Assembly (NCBI GenBank): GCA_018815245.1 | Contig: JAHIXK010000005.1 | Coordinates: 62,001-126,000, forward strand | DNA: 64,000 bases | Direction: 5' to 3' | Origin: Gammaproteobacteria bacterium | GTDB lineage: Bacteria; Pseudomonadota; Gammaproteobacteria; Burkholderiales; Burkholderiaceae_B | In this document: piece by piece, positions 35,009 through 44,493 of the stretch | How positions within the stretch are numbered: position 1 is the stretch's first letter | Layout: every line of letters begins with the position of its first letter | Made by a program: the position numbers and the translations under genes | The notes under the pieces: model-generated | Database searches by the model: none | The model's input: the letters and a program-made list of their open reading frames with translations, nothing else | Told to the model about the DNA's origin: nothing

Positions 35009-35605
35009 CTATTTGCGTGCGAAGGCAAGAAGTGGAGAGATGTCGCTCTGGTCGGCAGCTCGTAGGGCGGCCAGATATTCGGCCCGCATTTCGCTCTGGC
35101 TCACAAGGGAAGCATGTCCACCGTTGCCCCATGTAAAAGGTTCCAACCCCATCTTCTGGAGCGGAAGGTCAGCGATCAAACGACAGCACCTTCCATTGCC
35201 ATTTGGAAACGGGTGGGTAAGCACAAGCTGGTGATGAAACCGTGCCGCCAGCTCATCCGGGGGCATGGCATTGTGTTCGACCTGATACTTGGTGTTCTCC
35301 AGTGAGTTCCGGACGCGCGTAGAAACCTGACGCCAATCGCAGCCGATATTCTTGTCGCTCTTGCGGTACGTGCCGGCCCATGTCCATGTATCGCTGAACA
35401 TCCGCTTATGCAGCTTGCGCAGGAACACATCATCCAGGATGTCCTGCTTGAGCTGGCGCTGAGCCCATCGGGCGCCCTTGATGATATTGAGCTGCTCCCA
35501 TTCATTGAGCTCGCTCTGCGTCGAAATGTGCTTGGGCTTCAGGCCCTCTTTTTCATCCGGATCGAGCGGGGTCTGCCCGGGCTGATACGTGAGTTCCATC
35601 ACCAC
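35009..35605 (-). CDS. Fic/DOC family protein, mobile mystery protein B
   Basis: Fic motif HPFPNGNGRCCR; GARWAQRQLKQDILDDVFLRKLHKRMFSDTWTWAGTYRKSDKNIG. Confidence 0.9.
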   Translation of the reverse strand: MVMELTYQPGQTPLDPDEKEGLKPKHISTQSELNEWEQLNIIKGARWAQRQLKQDILDDVFLRKLHKRMFSDTWTWAGTYRKSDKNIGCDWRQVSTRVRNSLENTKYQVEHNAMPPDELAARFHHQLVLTHPFPNGNGRCCRLIADLPLQKMGLEPFTWGNGGHASLVSQSEMRAEYLAALRAADQSDISPLLAFARK

Positions 35606-36057
35606 AACTCGCGCCAGTTGCCGTCGAGCAGCTCTTTCGCCATGAGCTCCAACTGCATCTGCTGCGCCTTGCTGCCAACGGCTTGGTCCTCAAGCGACAT
35701 GGTATGCGCCACGGGGAGCATTTGCTTTCGAGCCACGATCTTCGCTTGGCCCTTCAACTTGACCTCCAGGGATGTTTTCGGCACGAAGACATAGTGAAGC
35801 TCGCAATCCAACGCGGCGGCAACCTTGCGCAAAGAGGCTAGCGTAATACTGTCGTCGGCCTCGCTCTTCTCAAGTTTGTGCACCGTAGAGTTTCTTACAC
35901 CAAGGCGTCGAGCAAGCGCCACAGCAGTCATACCAAGGGCCTCCCGGACGGTCTGTATCCAGCCGTTGGGCGGCCGCGGGGGAAAGGTTTTCTTAAGTAC
36001 GGGTTTCAGCTGCTTGTCAGTCTGACGAAGCTGCAGCCAGCGGTAGGAATTGTCCAC
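35599..36057 (-). CDS. mobile mystery protein A (XRE-type HTH)
   Basis: WIQTVREALGMTAVALARRLGVRNSTVHKLEKSEADDSITLASLRKVAAALDCELHYVFVPK; overlaps downstream Fic gene. Confidence 0.9.
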   Translation of the reverse strand: MDNSYRWLQLRQTDKQLKPVLKKTFPPRPPNGWIQTVREALGMTAVALARRLGVRNSTVHKLEKSEADDSITLASLRKVAAALDCELHYVFVPKTSLEVKLKGQAKIVARKQMLPVAHTMSLEDQAVGSKAQQMQLELMAKELLDGNWRELW

Positions 36058-36060
36058 AAT

Positions 36061-36150
36061 AATATCCCCTCAGGGCGATATAAGGAATTATATATTATCC
36101 TTATAGGGATAAATATACAATGCAAAAATATCGCCAAAGGGATACTTTCA
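36061..36150. promoter_or_regulatory. candidate autoregulatory operator cluster for mobile mystery A/B
   Basis: Related dyads ATATCCCCTCAGGGCGATAT, TTATCCTTATAGGGATAA, TATCGCCAAAGGGATA upstream of gene A. Confidence 0.5.
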
Positions 36151-36387
36151 GGAATACCAAATAGCAACAGGCGCGGCAAAAACCCTGCTCAAAGTTGCAG
36201 TTACTCACCCGGAAGTTCTGGGTGAACTTGGTACTTAACCGACTCGGCTCATGTTAAAGAAAACGCATTTTTTTAACATGATGAGAATTTCACGTTAAAG
36301 ATGTCGATGTTCTTCAGCATGAGGTAGCAGTCTTTTTGGGTCGATCAATTCACCAACCCTTTCGAGTGAACCGAATCAGCGGCTTCT

Positions 36388-36822
36388 TTGACCATTCAAT
36401 CCCCTCTGCTACTCAGCGGTCAATTGCTTGATCAAGGGAAGCCAGTAGTCGGGGCAAAAGTGGTTCGAGTGCTCTCTTGGAATATGGACGCCGAGCCACG
36501 CACCGAAATTACCTTTACGAGTGAGCACGGTCATTTTCAGTTTCCCGAAGTAAGGGGTGCTGCTGAATTTGGATTTTTGGCCAAATTGTTTCATGTGCCA
36601 GTCGTGTTGATTGATATGAATTTGATTGAAGGGCAGTCCTCAACCTCGCTGTTTTCAAGCGGCAGAAATTCATATGGCCAAGCCGTTGAAACGGGTTTTG
36701 AGAAGACTAATTTGAGCTGCGATCTAAAAGACCGACAAATGTTTGAGGATGTTTTACCAATCATTGGTTGCAAGGTGGAGCAATCTAATCATTTGTGGTT
36801 ACTCAACTGGGTCGCTTCTTGA
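36388..36822 (+). CDS. DUF6795-like protein, copy 1 (no signal peptide; possibly 5'-truncated)
   Basis: LSGQLLDQGKPVVGAKVVRVLSWNMDAEPRTEITFTSEHGHFQFPEVRGAAEFGFLAKLFHVP; TTG start. Confidence 0.65.
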   Translation: MTIQSPLLLSGQLLDQGKPVVGAKVVRVLSWNMDAEPRTEITFTSEHGHFQFPEVRGAAEFGFLAKLFHVPVVLIDMNLIEGQSSTSLFSSGRNSYGQAVETGFEKTNLSCDLKDRQMFEDVLPIIGCKVEQSNHLWLLNWVAS

Positions 36823-37396
36823 CCGCTTGCCATGGTCTGTTAGTCTAGCCCTTCCCATTCATACAAAGCACCCTAGCCGCATGCAATCATTTTTTTGCCG
36901 GTCAATTTCCTTCTCCTGCTTTTTCTTATTCTTTTTCTTTTCCCAAGGAGCGCAGGCCGTGTGGCAAGACAACCTGATTCTTTCCTCGGCTGTCGAGGGG
37001 CAAATACTTGACCACGGTAAACCGGTTGCGGGGCAGAAAGTTATTCGCACTTTGCACTGGAATATGGAAGCCGAGCCTCGAACCGAGACAACGACTACAA
37101 ACAAAGATGGTCGATTCCAGTTCCCTGAGGTGCGCGGTGCTGCGGAGTTCGGATTCTTGGCAAAGTTGTTTCATGTTCCCACTGTAAGTATTCGTGTCTA
37201 TGTTCCAGTAAAGGAACGTGAGTACATGGCCTACGCAACATCTAGAAATTCATACAAGGCAAATGCTGAAACTGGGCTTCCTTTGATTCGACTTAAGTGT
37301 GATCTGAAAAACCAAGAAATGTTTAACGGTAGATTGCCAATTATTAACTGTGAAGTAGAAGAATCAGAAGAAAGGAAGAATCTGAAATATGACTAA
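36743..37396 (+). CDS. DUF6795-like exported protein, copy 2 (true start probably 36881, MQSFFCRS)
   Basis: Hydrophobic leader then VEGQILDHGKPVAGQKVIRTLHWNMEAEPRTETTTTNKDGRFQFPEVRGAAEFGFLAKLFHVP, paralogous to copy 1. Confidence 0.75.
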   Translation: MRMFYQSLVARWSNLIICGYSTGSLLDRLPWSVSLALPIHTKHPSRMQSFFCRSISFSCFFLFFFFSQGAQAVWQDNLILSSAVEGQILDHGKPVAGQKVIRTLHWNMEAEPRTETTTTNKDGRFQFPEVRGAAEFGFLAKLFHVPTVSIRVYVPVKEREYMAYATSRNSYKANAETGLPLIRLKCDLKNQEMFNGRLPIINCEVEESEERKNLKYD

Positions 37397-38618
37397 TTTA
37401 CTTCTACAGCCCAAATATGTTCATTCACTTTCAGATTTTGTTTATGAAGCAGACATGGTTTTCCGCAGGATAAAAACCGCAAATCCAAAAGAGAGTATTT
37501 CTCAGGTCTCCCTGTTTACCTCAGACGAACTGAGTCAGGTAGCAAAAAGGCGGAAGCTAGCCCTTCAAGAAAGTGGCTTCGGCACCCTCGCCGGAAGATC
37601 CGGCCTCTTCAACATCGACCTGCTCAGCGGTTTCGGTTTCGTCGCCCACGGCACAGGCAGCCGCGCCAATGAACTGGTGCTTGTTACACGCGGTACCAAC
37701 TTTGCGCACAACAAGTTCGACCTTGGCACCAATGCGAACATTGGTTATGGCATCGGCCCGCGTGGCAATGTGATTCACCGTGGCTTTCTGAAAACCTTCA
37801 AAAGCTATCAAAGCCAGTTGGTGGATTTTGTGTCGCAAGGCGGCGCAAAGCGACCAAGTACCATTCACTGCATGGGGCACAGCTTGGGCGGTGCCTTGGC
37901 CAATTTGAATGCGTGCATGTTGCGCGATGCGGGCTTCAATGTGTGCCTGTACACCATCGGTGCGCCGCGTGTGGGTATTGTTAGTTATGCGCAAGACATG
38001 GCCCGGCAAATTGCGCCCGGCCAAATTCGGCGCATTGCCAACCCGTGCGACCCAGTGCCCATGGTGCCGGTGTTTCCCTATGCCCATGCATCAAATGGCG
38101 CTTCGGAATTGATTGTTCAGCACGGTCAGAAAGTGGGTATCGATGCGCATTTGCTGCACAGTGGCTATTCCAAAATGGCCCACAGCAGCAGTTGGAGTGA
38201 TTTCGCGCCCATGCCGAATGTTTTGCAAAGCCACGCCGACCTGGCCAGAGACTTTGCCCGAATTGGCGGTGGCAGCATGTTCAACACCCAGTTGCTGGAT
38301 TTGATCGGCAAGTTGACCAAGCGCGTATTGCTCGACATGGGCTATGTCGCCTTGGTAACCACGCAAGGCGCACTGAGCATGGCATTTACGGCGGTTGATT
38401 TGCTGGCTGAAGTGCTGGCGAAAGCGGCCAACGCAAGCAAACTTTTAGCCGACGATGTGTTCACCATTGTGAATTCGATTCTTGATTTCATGGGGCGTGC
38501 ACCCATGAACGGTGCTGCAATGACAGCTCAAACTTTGCACTGGGTTCTTAATCAGTTCAGCACGGAAATGGCTGGGCGTGCGCAGCAGGCCATGTTGAAG
38601 GCGCAGAAGTCGGTCTAA
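37389..38618 (+). CDS. class 3 lipase family protein; candidate T6SS phospholipase-type effector
   Basis: CMGHSLGGALANLNA (GxSxG), TIGAPRVG, NPCDPVPMVP motifs; overlaps upstream DUF6795-like gene. Confidence 0.85.
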   Translation: MTNLLLQPKYVHSLSDFVYEADMVFRRIKTANPKESISQVSLFTSDELSQVAKRRKLALQESGFGTLAGRSGLFNIDLLSGFGFVAHGTGSRANELVLVTRGTNFAHNKFDLGTNANIGYGIGPRGNVIHRGFLKTFKSYQSQLVDFVSQGGAKRPSTIHCMGHSLGGALANLNACMLRDAGFNVCLYTIGAPRVGIVSYAQDMARQIAPGQIRRIANPCDPVPMVPVFPYAHASNGASELIVQHGQKVGIDAHLLHSGYSKMAHSSSWSDFAPMPNVLQSHADLARDFARIGGGSMFNTQLLDLIGKLTKRVLLDMGYVALVTTQGALSMAFTAVDLLAEVLAKAANASKLLADDVFTIVNSILDFMGRAPMNGAAMTAQTLHWVLNQFSTEMAGRAQQAMLKAQKSV

Positions 38619-38768
38619 GTGTTTCGACGCGAAGTAAACCTGTTTCAGGCGACTTGTAAAAAAGTGCAAAAGAAAACCCTTGCTATCCCTTCCGCACCCT
38701 TCAGTCGCCTTCGCGAAAGGTATCCTCATCAAGAATATTCAAAATAGAGCGCCAATTGTTCTATTCAA

Positions 38769-39881
38769 TCACCCCCGCTCAACCCCCCAATACAACACCC
38801 ACCCCGCCGCAACGCTCAATGCCCAGGTCAGCACAAACGCCATCAGCATTTCTGCAAACCCTGCCAAACCCAAGGCAATTACCACCGAACTTGCAAACAC
38901 GGCAATGCCGTAGTGAATCAAAAACACGGAATACGAAATATCGCCCAGCCAGCGCACTGGGCCTTGAACAATCAAGGCGACAAAGCGCTCTATACGCGCG
39001 CTGTTTATCAACAGCAAGGCAGTTGCACCTGTTAGCAGCAGCCTTTCGCGCCATTCAATCGACAAAGCAATGCCAAGCACGCCCAAAATCATTACGCTGC
39101 CCCAAACTACCTTGCCTTCGCGCTGTGCCCAATGCGCCAAAACGCCCAAGCCGTAGGCCCCGAAAAAGTACCAGGCCCATTCGTCGTGTTCGGCATTTCT
39201 GTTCCACACCAGCAGCGATGCAACTGCCATGGCGCAGGCCAGCAGCAACAGGGCATGCGCGGGCTTGATCCAGCGATCCGATTGTTGGCCCAATCGCTGA
39301 CTCAGCCACCCCAGCAACACCAGCACCGCATACAGTTGCAGGTCAATGGCCACGTACCAAACCCCGGCCGACAAGGCTTCCACTTCCACAATGTCGTGCA
39401 GCAAAAAAACATGGGCCAGCAGTTGCGTAACGCTGGGCAAATCAGCAATTTCATCATGAACCGCAATTTTGCTGCCCAACCAGCCCAGCAGCACTGCAAC
39501 TGCAATGGCAACCCAGAACGGTTTGGCCAGGCGCAGAAAGCGTTTTTTGAATAGGGGCCATACAGCTACTTTCCGGCCTTTTTTCAGCATATTGAACAGC
39601 GATTGCGCGGTCAGAAAGCCGCCAATCACCAGAAAAATTTGCACCACGTAGCGGCCCTCAATGGCAATAAAACCAAGCAAGTCGGGCCACTTTGCTTGCA
39701 GAACAGGTGACATGGGTGTGTACAGCAGCAAGTGGTGAATCACAATGATTTGCGATGCAAATACTTTCAGCAGGTCGATGGTGGAATTGCGCACAGTGCG
39801 AACGGCATGGGTTGGCAAGCTGGCAGTATACGACTGGAAGCAGGTCCCCCGGGCTATTTTCAAGCCGTGGTTTTGCACCAA
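38769..39881 (-). CDS. acyltransferase 3 family membrane protein
   Basis: Multi-TM; IDLLKVFASQIIVIHHLLLYTPM ... IEGRYVVQIFLVIGGFLTAQSLF. Confidence 0.85.
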   Translation of the reverse strand: MVQNHGLKIARGTCFQSYTASLPTHAVRTVRNSTIDLLKVFASQIIVIHHLLLYTPMSPVLQAKWPDLLGFIAIEGRYVVQIFLVIGGFLTAQSLFNMLKKGRKVAVWPLFKKRFLRLAKPFWVAIAVAVLLGWLGSKIAVHDEIADLPSVTQLLAHVFLLHDIVEVEALSAGVWYVAIDLQLYAVLVLLGWLSQRLGQQSDRWIKPAHALLLLACAMAVASLLVWNRNAEHDEWAWYFFGAYGLGVLAHWAQREGKVVWGSVMILGVLGIALSIEWRERLLLTGATALLLINSARIERFVALIVQGPVRWLGDISYSVFLIHYGIAVFASSVVIALGLAGFAEMLMAFVLTWALSVAAGWVLYWGVERG

Positions 39882-39916
39882 CTTGGTGCCGAAACAGGGC
39901 GTACCGGCGTATTATC

Positions 39917-40906
39917 ATGCGGATGAAACTGTCCATCCGTGCCTTGCGCGCCCTGTCGGTGTCGCGGTCCATTCTTGGCTTCGAGTCCAATTCAACCAGC
40001 CCCCGCGAGAAAGCGATTTCAGGGTTGGGTGCCTTTCTGGGCATTTTGATGGTGTGTTGGGTGTCCAGTTTTGTGGTGCAGGGCACCGATGCAGTTTTGG
40101 TGGTTGCGTCCATGGGGGCCACGGCGGTGTTGTTGTTCGCGGTGCCACACGGCACTTTGTCGCAGCCTTGGGCGTTGATGGGTGGGCATTTTGTGTCGGC
40201 ACTCATTGGTGTAACTTGCGCGCGCTATGTGCCCGATCAATTTCTGGCGGCGTCACTGGCAGTGGGTTTGTCGGTGGCAGTCATGTACTGGGCCAACTGT
40301 ATTCACCCACCCGGCGGGGCCACCGCGCTAACCGCTGTGCTGGGTGGCGAGTCGATTTCAAACCTGGGTTATTGGTACATGATCAACCCGGTGTTGTTGA
40401 ATACGCTGGCCATTTTGTTTGTGGCGGTCAGTTTCAATGCGTTGTTCTCCTGGCGGCGATACCCCAATCATTTTGCGCGCAAGCAGAAAAAACCGGTAGA
40501 GGCTTTGTCCGAAACTGGTGCCAGCCTGACGCACGAAGATTTCGCAGCGGCCATTGCCCGCATGGATTCATATGTGGACGTAAGTGCCGATGTGCTGGCT
40601 GAACTGTTTGAGTACGCCACCAAGCATGCCGACGAGCAAAGCACCCACCCGCAAAACCTGACAGTGGGTTCGTTTTACAGCAATGGGCAAGTGGGTTACC
40701 GCTGGTGTGTGCGGGAGTTGCTCGACATGTCGCTGACCATGCCCTACAAGGGCGAAGCTGGGCAGCAGGTGATTTTCAAGAATGTGGCTGGCGCTGGTTT
40801 GTATGAAACAGGCTTGAGCAATGTAGAGGCCTTCAAGCGTTGGGCCCGCTATGAAGTGGTGCTGCAAGATGGCCGCTGGTTGCCAGTGAAGGCGGCCACA
40901 CATTAA
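39917..40906 (+). CDS. HPP family membrane protein
   Basis: VASMGATAVLLFAVPHGTLSQPWALMGGHFVSALIGV...CIHPPGGATAL. Confidence 0.9.
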   Translation: MRMKLSIRALRALSVSRSILGFESNSTSPREKAISGLGAFLGILMVCWVSSFVVQGTDAVLVVASMGATAVLLFAVPHGTLSQPWALMGGHFVSALIGVTCARYVPDQFLAASLAVGLSVAVMYWANCIHPPGGATALTAVLGGESISNLGYWYMINPVLLNTLAILFVAVSFNALFSWRRYPNHFARKQKKPVEALSETGASLTHEDFAAAIARMDSYVDVSADVLAELFEYATKHADEQSTHPQNLTVGSFYSNGQVGYRWCVRELLDMSLTMPYKGEAGQQVIFKNVAGAGLYETGLSNVEAFKRWARYEVVLQDGRWLPVKAATH

Positions 40907-42816
40907 AGCGAGTTCAAGTGCTCTCGCAGAATACGGCGAATTTCAACAATGGCCTCGGGTGTTTCTTGCACGCTGTGCCAGGAGTCCACCACCAACTCGG
41001 AGGCCGCACCTTCCAGCCGGGCGCTGGCATAGGGCACTACGCCGTCGCTGCTGGCTTCCAGAATGATGCCCGGTGTGTCGTTGCCCATAATGGAGTGGTA
41101 GGTCACCTTGCTTGAAATCGGCAGCTTGGCCGATTCCCGCACAAACGGGTCTTGGTCGCTCAGGTTTTTGATGCTGTTGATGGAGCCTACCAAAGGTTCA
41201 TTCGAGGCTTCATCCGGGTTCACCAACAGCTGGCCAATTTCAGTCACGCGGCTAAGCACTGTGGCGGGCAAGCGAATAAGGCCAGACACAAAGCGTGCGA
41301 AGCGATTCTCTGCATACGGTGTTCCCCGGTGCGGTGCGGCAATGAAAATTGCGCGTGTGGGTTGCAGCATGGCGTCGAATATCACATACGGTTCAATCTT
41401 GTTGCGCAGCTTCTTTTCGCGCTGTCGCGAAATGTTGTAGCGCTCCAGCACCGATTCCCACAACTGGTCACCAGAATTCGAGACCATCAAACGCGCCAAC
41501 ACACCACCCATGCTGTGGCCAATCAAGACCATTTCTTTGGAGGCCCTGTGGTTGCCCTGTGGGTCGAAGTTTTTTAACGTGGCATTGACCGCTTCCCGAA
41601 TGGCACGGTTGTTGAAAGGCAGTGGCAAATTGGTGGGGTAATACACTTGCCAAATTTGATAGTTTTGGCGAAGTTCTTCATCGCCCAACACCTCGTTGGC
41701 CACATTCACCCAGGCTTCGGGGCTGCTGGCCAAGCCATGCAGCATCAGAATAACGCGGCGGTTGGGGTCGAAAGGTTGCATCAAATAAATGCGGGGTTTG
41801 TCCAGTGTTTCACTGCGACCAATCAAGGACAACAAACTTTCTTGCGCGAAGCCCGAGCGTGCCAACCACAGCCCGTAGCCCGATGTGAAATTCGCTGCAA
41901 GCGGCACGCGAATTCCGCGCACGTCCACACTGGCGTTTCTGTGTGGATCGAAACCCTGCAGCTGAACGCGATTGCCAGCCAGAACAGATTCGATGCTGTT
42001 GCCGGGAAAGTGCAACATCACGGTGAGCGCTGGAAATGGTGTTTCGCCCCAGGGTTTGTTTTCATCTTCCTGTTTTACCACGCTGGCTGCAAAAACAGCC
42101 ACCAGTTCAGCACCCAAACCATCGCGGCGATACTGGTTGCGCAAGCCTTTGAAGGTAAGCGATGATGCGGCAACGAGTTCATTGGGCAGTTGCCCTTTGT
42201 GGCTTAGGCTGATGCCTGCGGTGCTGCCACTGACTTGCCAGGGGGCGAAATCGAGCAGGTAGGTTTTGTCTTCGGATACGGATTTTTCAAGTTGATCACG
42301 GTAGCGGTTGAACAATCCAACCACGGCTTGCTGTGTGGAAAAGTTGTAGTAATCGCGCACCTGCGATTGGCGATCTTCCATGGCGCGAAGGTCGGGCGTG
42401 CGGCTGGTGAAGAACAGGTAAAGGTAGGCATGCTTTGCGCTTTCAAGGTACGCCGATAGGGTAGCGGCTTTCAGCGCATCGTTTGCGGGCTCCAGTTTTT
42501 GTGCTTCTTCAAGTCGCAGGGCCTCTTGTAGCCACAGCTCGGACAGCATTGAAAGTCGTTGTTCGTCGCTTAAGCCAATGTTGGCCATCAGTGTTTTGCG
42601 GCAGCTTGCAATGTCGCGGTTGCAGCCTTCCTCGTCAGTTCCAACCACTTGCAGCGCGGTGCGTGCCGATGCGCTGAGGTTGCCTGTGGTAAGTACATCG
42701 CCCCTGCGGGCTGACAGGTAGTCTTCCGAGCTGACCGAGCCCACGCTGACAATGGCGCAGCCTGACACGGCGAGTGCAAGCAGGGTGGCGGTGGCAAGGC
42801 GGGTGAAGTTCAACAT
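40903..42816 (-). CDS. alpha/beta-hydrolase lipoprotein (PGAP1/DUF676-like)
   Basis: Lipobox LAVSGCA; RRVILMLHGLASSPEAWVN, VLIGHSMGGVLARLM. Confidence 0.85.
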   Translation of the reverse strand: MLNFTRLATATLLALAVSGCAIVSVGSVSSEDYLSARRGDVLTTGNLSASARTALQVVGTDEEGCNRDIASCRKTLMANIGLSDEQRLSMLSELWLQEALRLEEAQKLEPANDALKAATLSAYLESAKHAYLYLFFTSRTPDLRAMEDRQSQVRDYYNFSTQQAVVGLFNRYRDQLEKSVSEDKTYLLDFAPWQVSGSTAGISLSHKGQLPNELVAASSLTFKGLRNQYRRDGLGAELVAVFAASVVKQEDENKPWGETPFPALTVMLHFPGNSIESVLAGNRVQLQGFDPHRNASVDVRGIRVPLAANFTSGYGLWLARSGFAQESLLSLIGRSETLDKPRIYLMQPFDPNRRVILMLHGLASSPEAWVNVANEVLGDEELRQNYQIWQVYYPTNLPLPFNNRAIREAVNATLKNFDPQGNHRASKEMVLIGHSMGGVLARLMVSNSGDQLWESVLERYNISRQREKKLRNKIEPYVIFDAMLQPTRAIFIAAPHRGTPYAENRFARFVSGLIRLPATVLSRVTEIGQLLVNPDEASNEPLVGSINSIKNLSDQDPFVRESAKLPISSKVTYHSIMGNDTPGIILEASSDGVVPYASARLEGAASELVVDSWHSVQETPEAIVEIRRILREHLNSL

Positions 42817-42851
42817 GTGCGGCGGCGATACTTTGACTGAAGACACTGATT

Positions 42852-43445
42852 CTACGCTAGGTCCTCCGGTACATCGACGTCTCGCAACACATCCGCCGTG
42901 GGCCAGTCAATCGCAATTATTTCCGCATCGCGCAGCAAATGCTTTGCACCCACATCGCCTTGCAAGGCAATCAGCGAAGCCGCCCATGCGCGTGTCAGCC
43001 CCACGGGGTGACCACGTTTGCCATCGAAGTAGGGGGCAACTGCGCGCAATTCCTGTGCGCTTGATTTAGCCAGTGCAGCATGCACCTGCGCAATGGCTTG
43101 AGCCGGTACCCAAGGCATGTCGCCCAGCGAAATCACAAACCCTGTGATGCCCGGTTTTTTCTCCAGGCAATGCCGCACAGCCGCCGCAAGCGCGCTGCCC
43201 ATGCCATGTTGTGCCTCCGGGCTGATCAACACTTCGCAGCCTGCATCGAACAGACAATGCACGCGCTTTGGCTGGTGGCCTTGAATTACTGCCAGCGTTC
43301 CCGGCAAGGCTTCAAACATCGCTCGCCCGCTGTGCCACAACACGGGTTTGCCGGAATCAGGGCGAGCTTGTAGCAGTTTGTCTTTCTCACCGCTGGGGTC
43401 AAAGCGTTGCCCAAGGCCAGCAGCCAGCAAAATACCCTGAATCAT
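42852..43445 (-). CDS. MobA-like NTP transferase (molybdenum cofactor cytidylyl/guanylyltransferase type)
   Basis: MIQGILLAAGLGQRFDPSGEKDKLL. Confidence 0.88.
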   Translation of the reverse strand: MIQGILLAAGLGQRFDPSGEKDKLLQARPDSGKPVLWHSGRAMFEALPGTLAVIQGHQPKRVHCLFDAGCEVLISPEAQHGMGSALAAAVRHCLEKKPGITGFVISLGDMPWVPAQAIAQVHAALAKSSAQELRAVAPYFDGKRGHPVGLTRAWAASLIALQGDVGAKHLLRDAEIIAIDWPTADVLRDVDVPEDLA

Positions 43446-43458
43446 GGCAAGGGCCTTT

Positions 43459-44481
43459 TCACTTTGCGCAGGCACTTAGTGTGTCGGCAGCCACTTCAAG
43501 CGCGGCTTTGGCGTGTGCCACATTCAACACTTTGTCGCCTGCCACGCCGTTTTTCATGGCCACCAGTTCGGCTGCAATCGACACTGCAATTTCAGCAGGT
43601 GTGCGGCTGCCAATATAAACACCCGCTGGGCCACGCAGCGTTGCTGCTTGTTCTTCACTCACGCCAAATTCCAGCAGTCGCTCACGGCGGGCCTCATTGT
43701 TGCGGCGGGAACCGAGCGCTGCCACGTAAAAGGCGGGGCTTTGCAGGGCCTCCATCAAGGCCAGGTCATCCAGCTTGGGGTCGTGGGTCAGTGCTATCAC
43801 GGCCATGCGTGCATCGGGTTTCATGGCTATCACTACATCGTCGGGCATGTCACGTGTCAACATTGTGCCGGGCTCATTCCACTCATCGGCGTATTCTTCG
43901 CGTGGGTCGCACACAGTCACTGCGAAGTCGAGCGCCACAGCCATGCGTGCCAGTTGCTGGCTTAACTGGCCTGCACCAATCAGCAACAAACGGTAGCGTG
44001 GACCAAACACGCTGATCAAAGTGGTGCCATCAAACACCAAACCTTGCTCGGGGTGGGTGGGCTCCAGTTTGCGCTCGCCTGTTTTCAGATTCAGGCTGCG
44101 CTGTACCAGTTTGCCGGCTTTCAAAGCTTTCAACAATTCGGTCAATTCACAGGCTGCGGCCAGTGGTTCAAGCACAAGCTCCATGGTGCCGCCACAGGGC
44201 AGGCCAAAGCGGCGGGCTTGTTCTGCACCCACGCCATAACTTACCAATTGGGGCTGTGCCGGAAAGCCGTCTTTGTTCAGAATGCGGTCAATCAAGTCGT
44301 CTTCAATACAGCCACCCGACACACTGCCTACGGCATGGCCATCGTCGCGCAGCGCAAGCAGTGAGCCGGGTGGCCTTGGGGAAGAACCCCATGTGCGCAC
44401 CACCGTGGCCAGCATCACGCGGTGGCCGTTTTCCAGCCATCGGTGCGCGCGCTGCAACACTTCAAGATCAAGACTTTCCAT
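43459..44481 (-). CDS. XdhC family protein
   Basis: ATVVRTWGSSPRPPGSLLALRDDGHAVGSVSGGCIEDDLI. Confidence 0.92.
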   Translation of the reverse strand: MESLDLEVLQRAHRWLENGHRVMLATVVRTWGSSPRPPGSLLALRDDGHAVGSVSGGCIEDDLIDRILNKDGFPAQPQLVSYGVGAEQARRFGLPCGGTMELVLEPLAAACELTELLKALKAGKLVQRSLNLKTGERKLEPTHPEQGLVFDGTTLISVFGPRYRLLLIGAGQLSQQLARMAVALDFAVTVCDPREEYADEWNEPGTMLTRDMPDDVVIAMKPDARMAVIALTHDPKLDDLALMEALQSPAFYVAALGSRRNNEARRERLLEFGVSEEQAATLRGPAGVYIGSRTPAEIAVSIAAELVAMKNGVAGDKVLNVAHAKAALEVAADTLSACAK

Positions 44482-44493
44482 GTTGCTACTCCT

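Noticed and set aside
31295-38700. Search for transposase, integrase, tRNA or phage structural genes as island drivers
   Set aside because: None recognised in any ORF supplied; mobility class therefore left open
38680-38913. 77-aa plus-strand ORF near the acyltransferase 3' end
   Set aside because: Antisense to the acyltransferase C-terminus; translation lacks domain features
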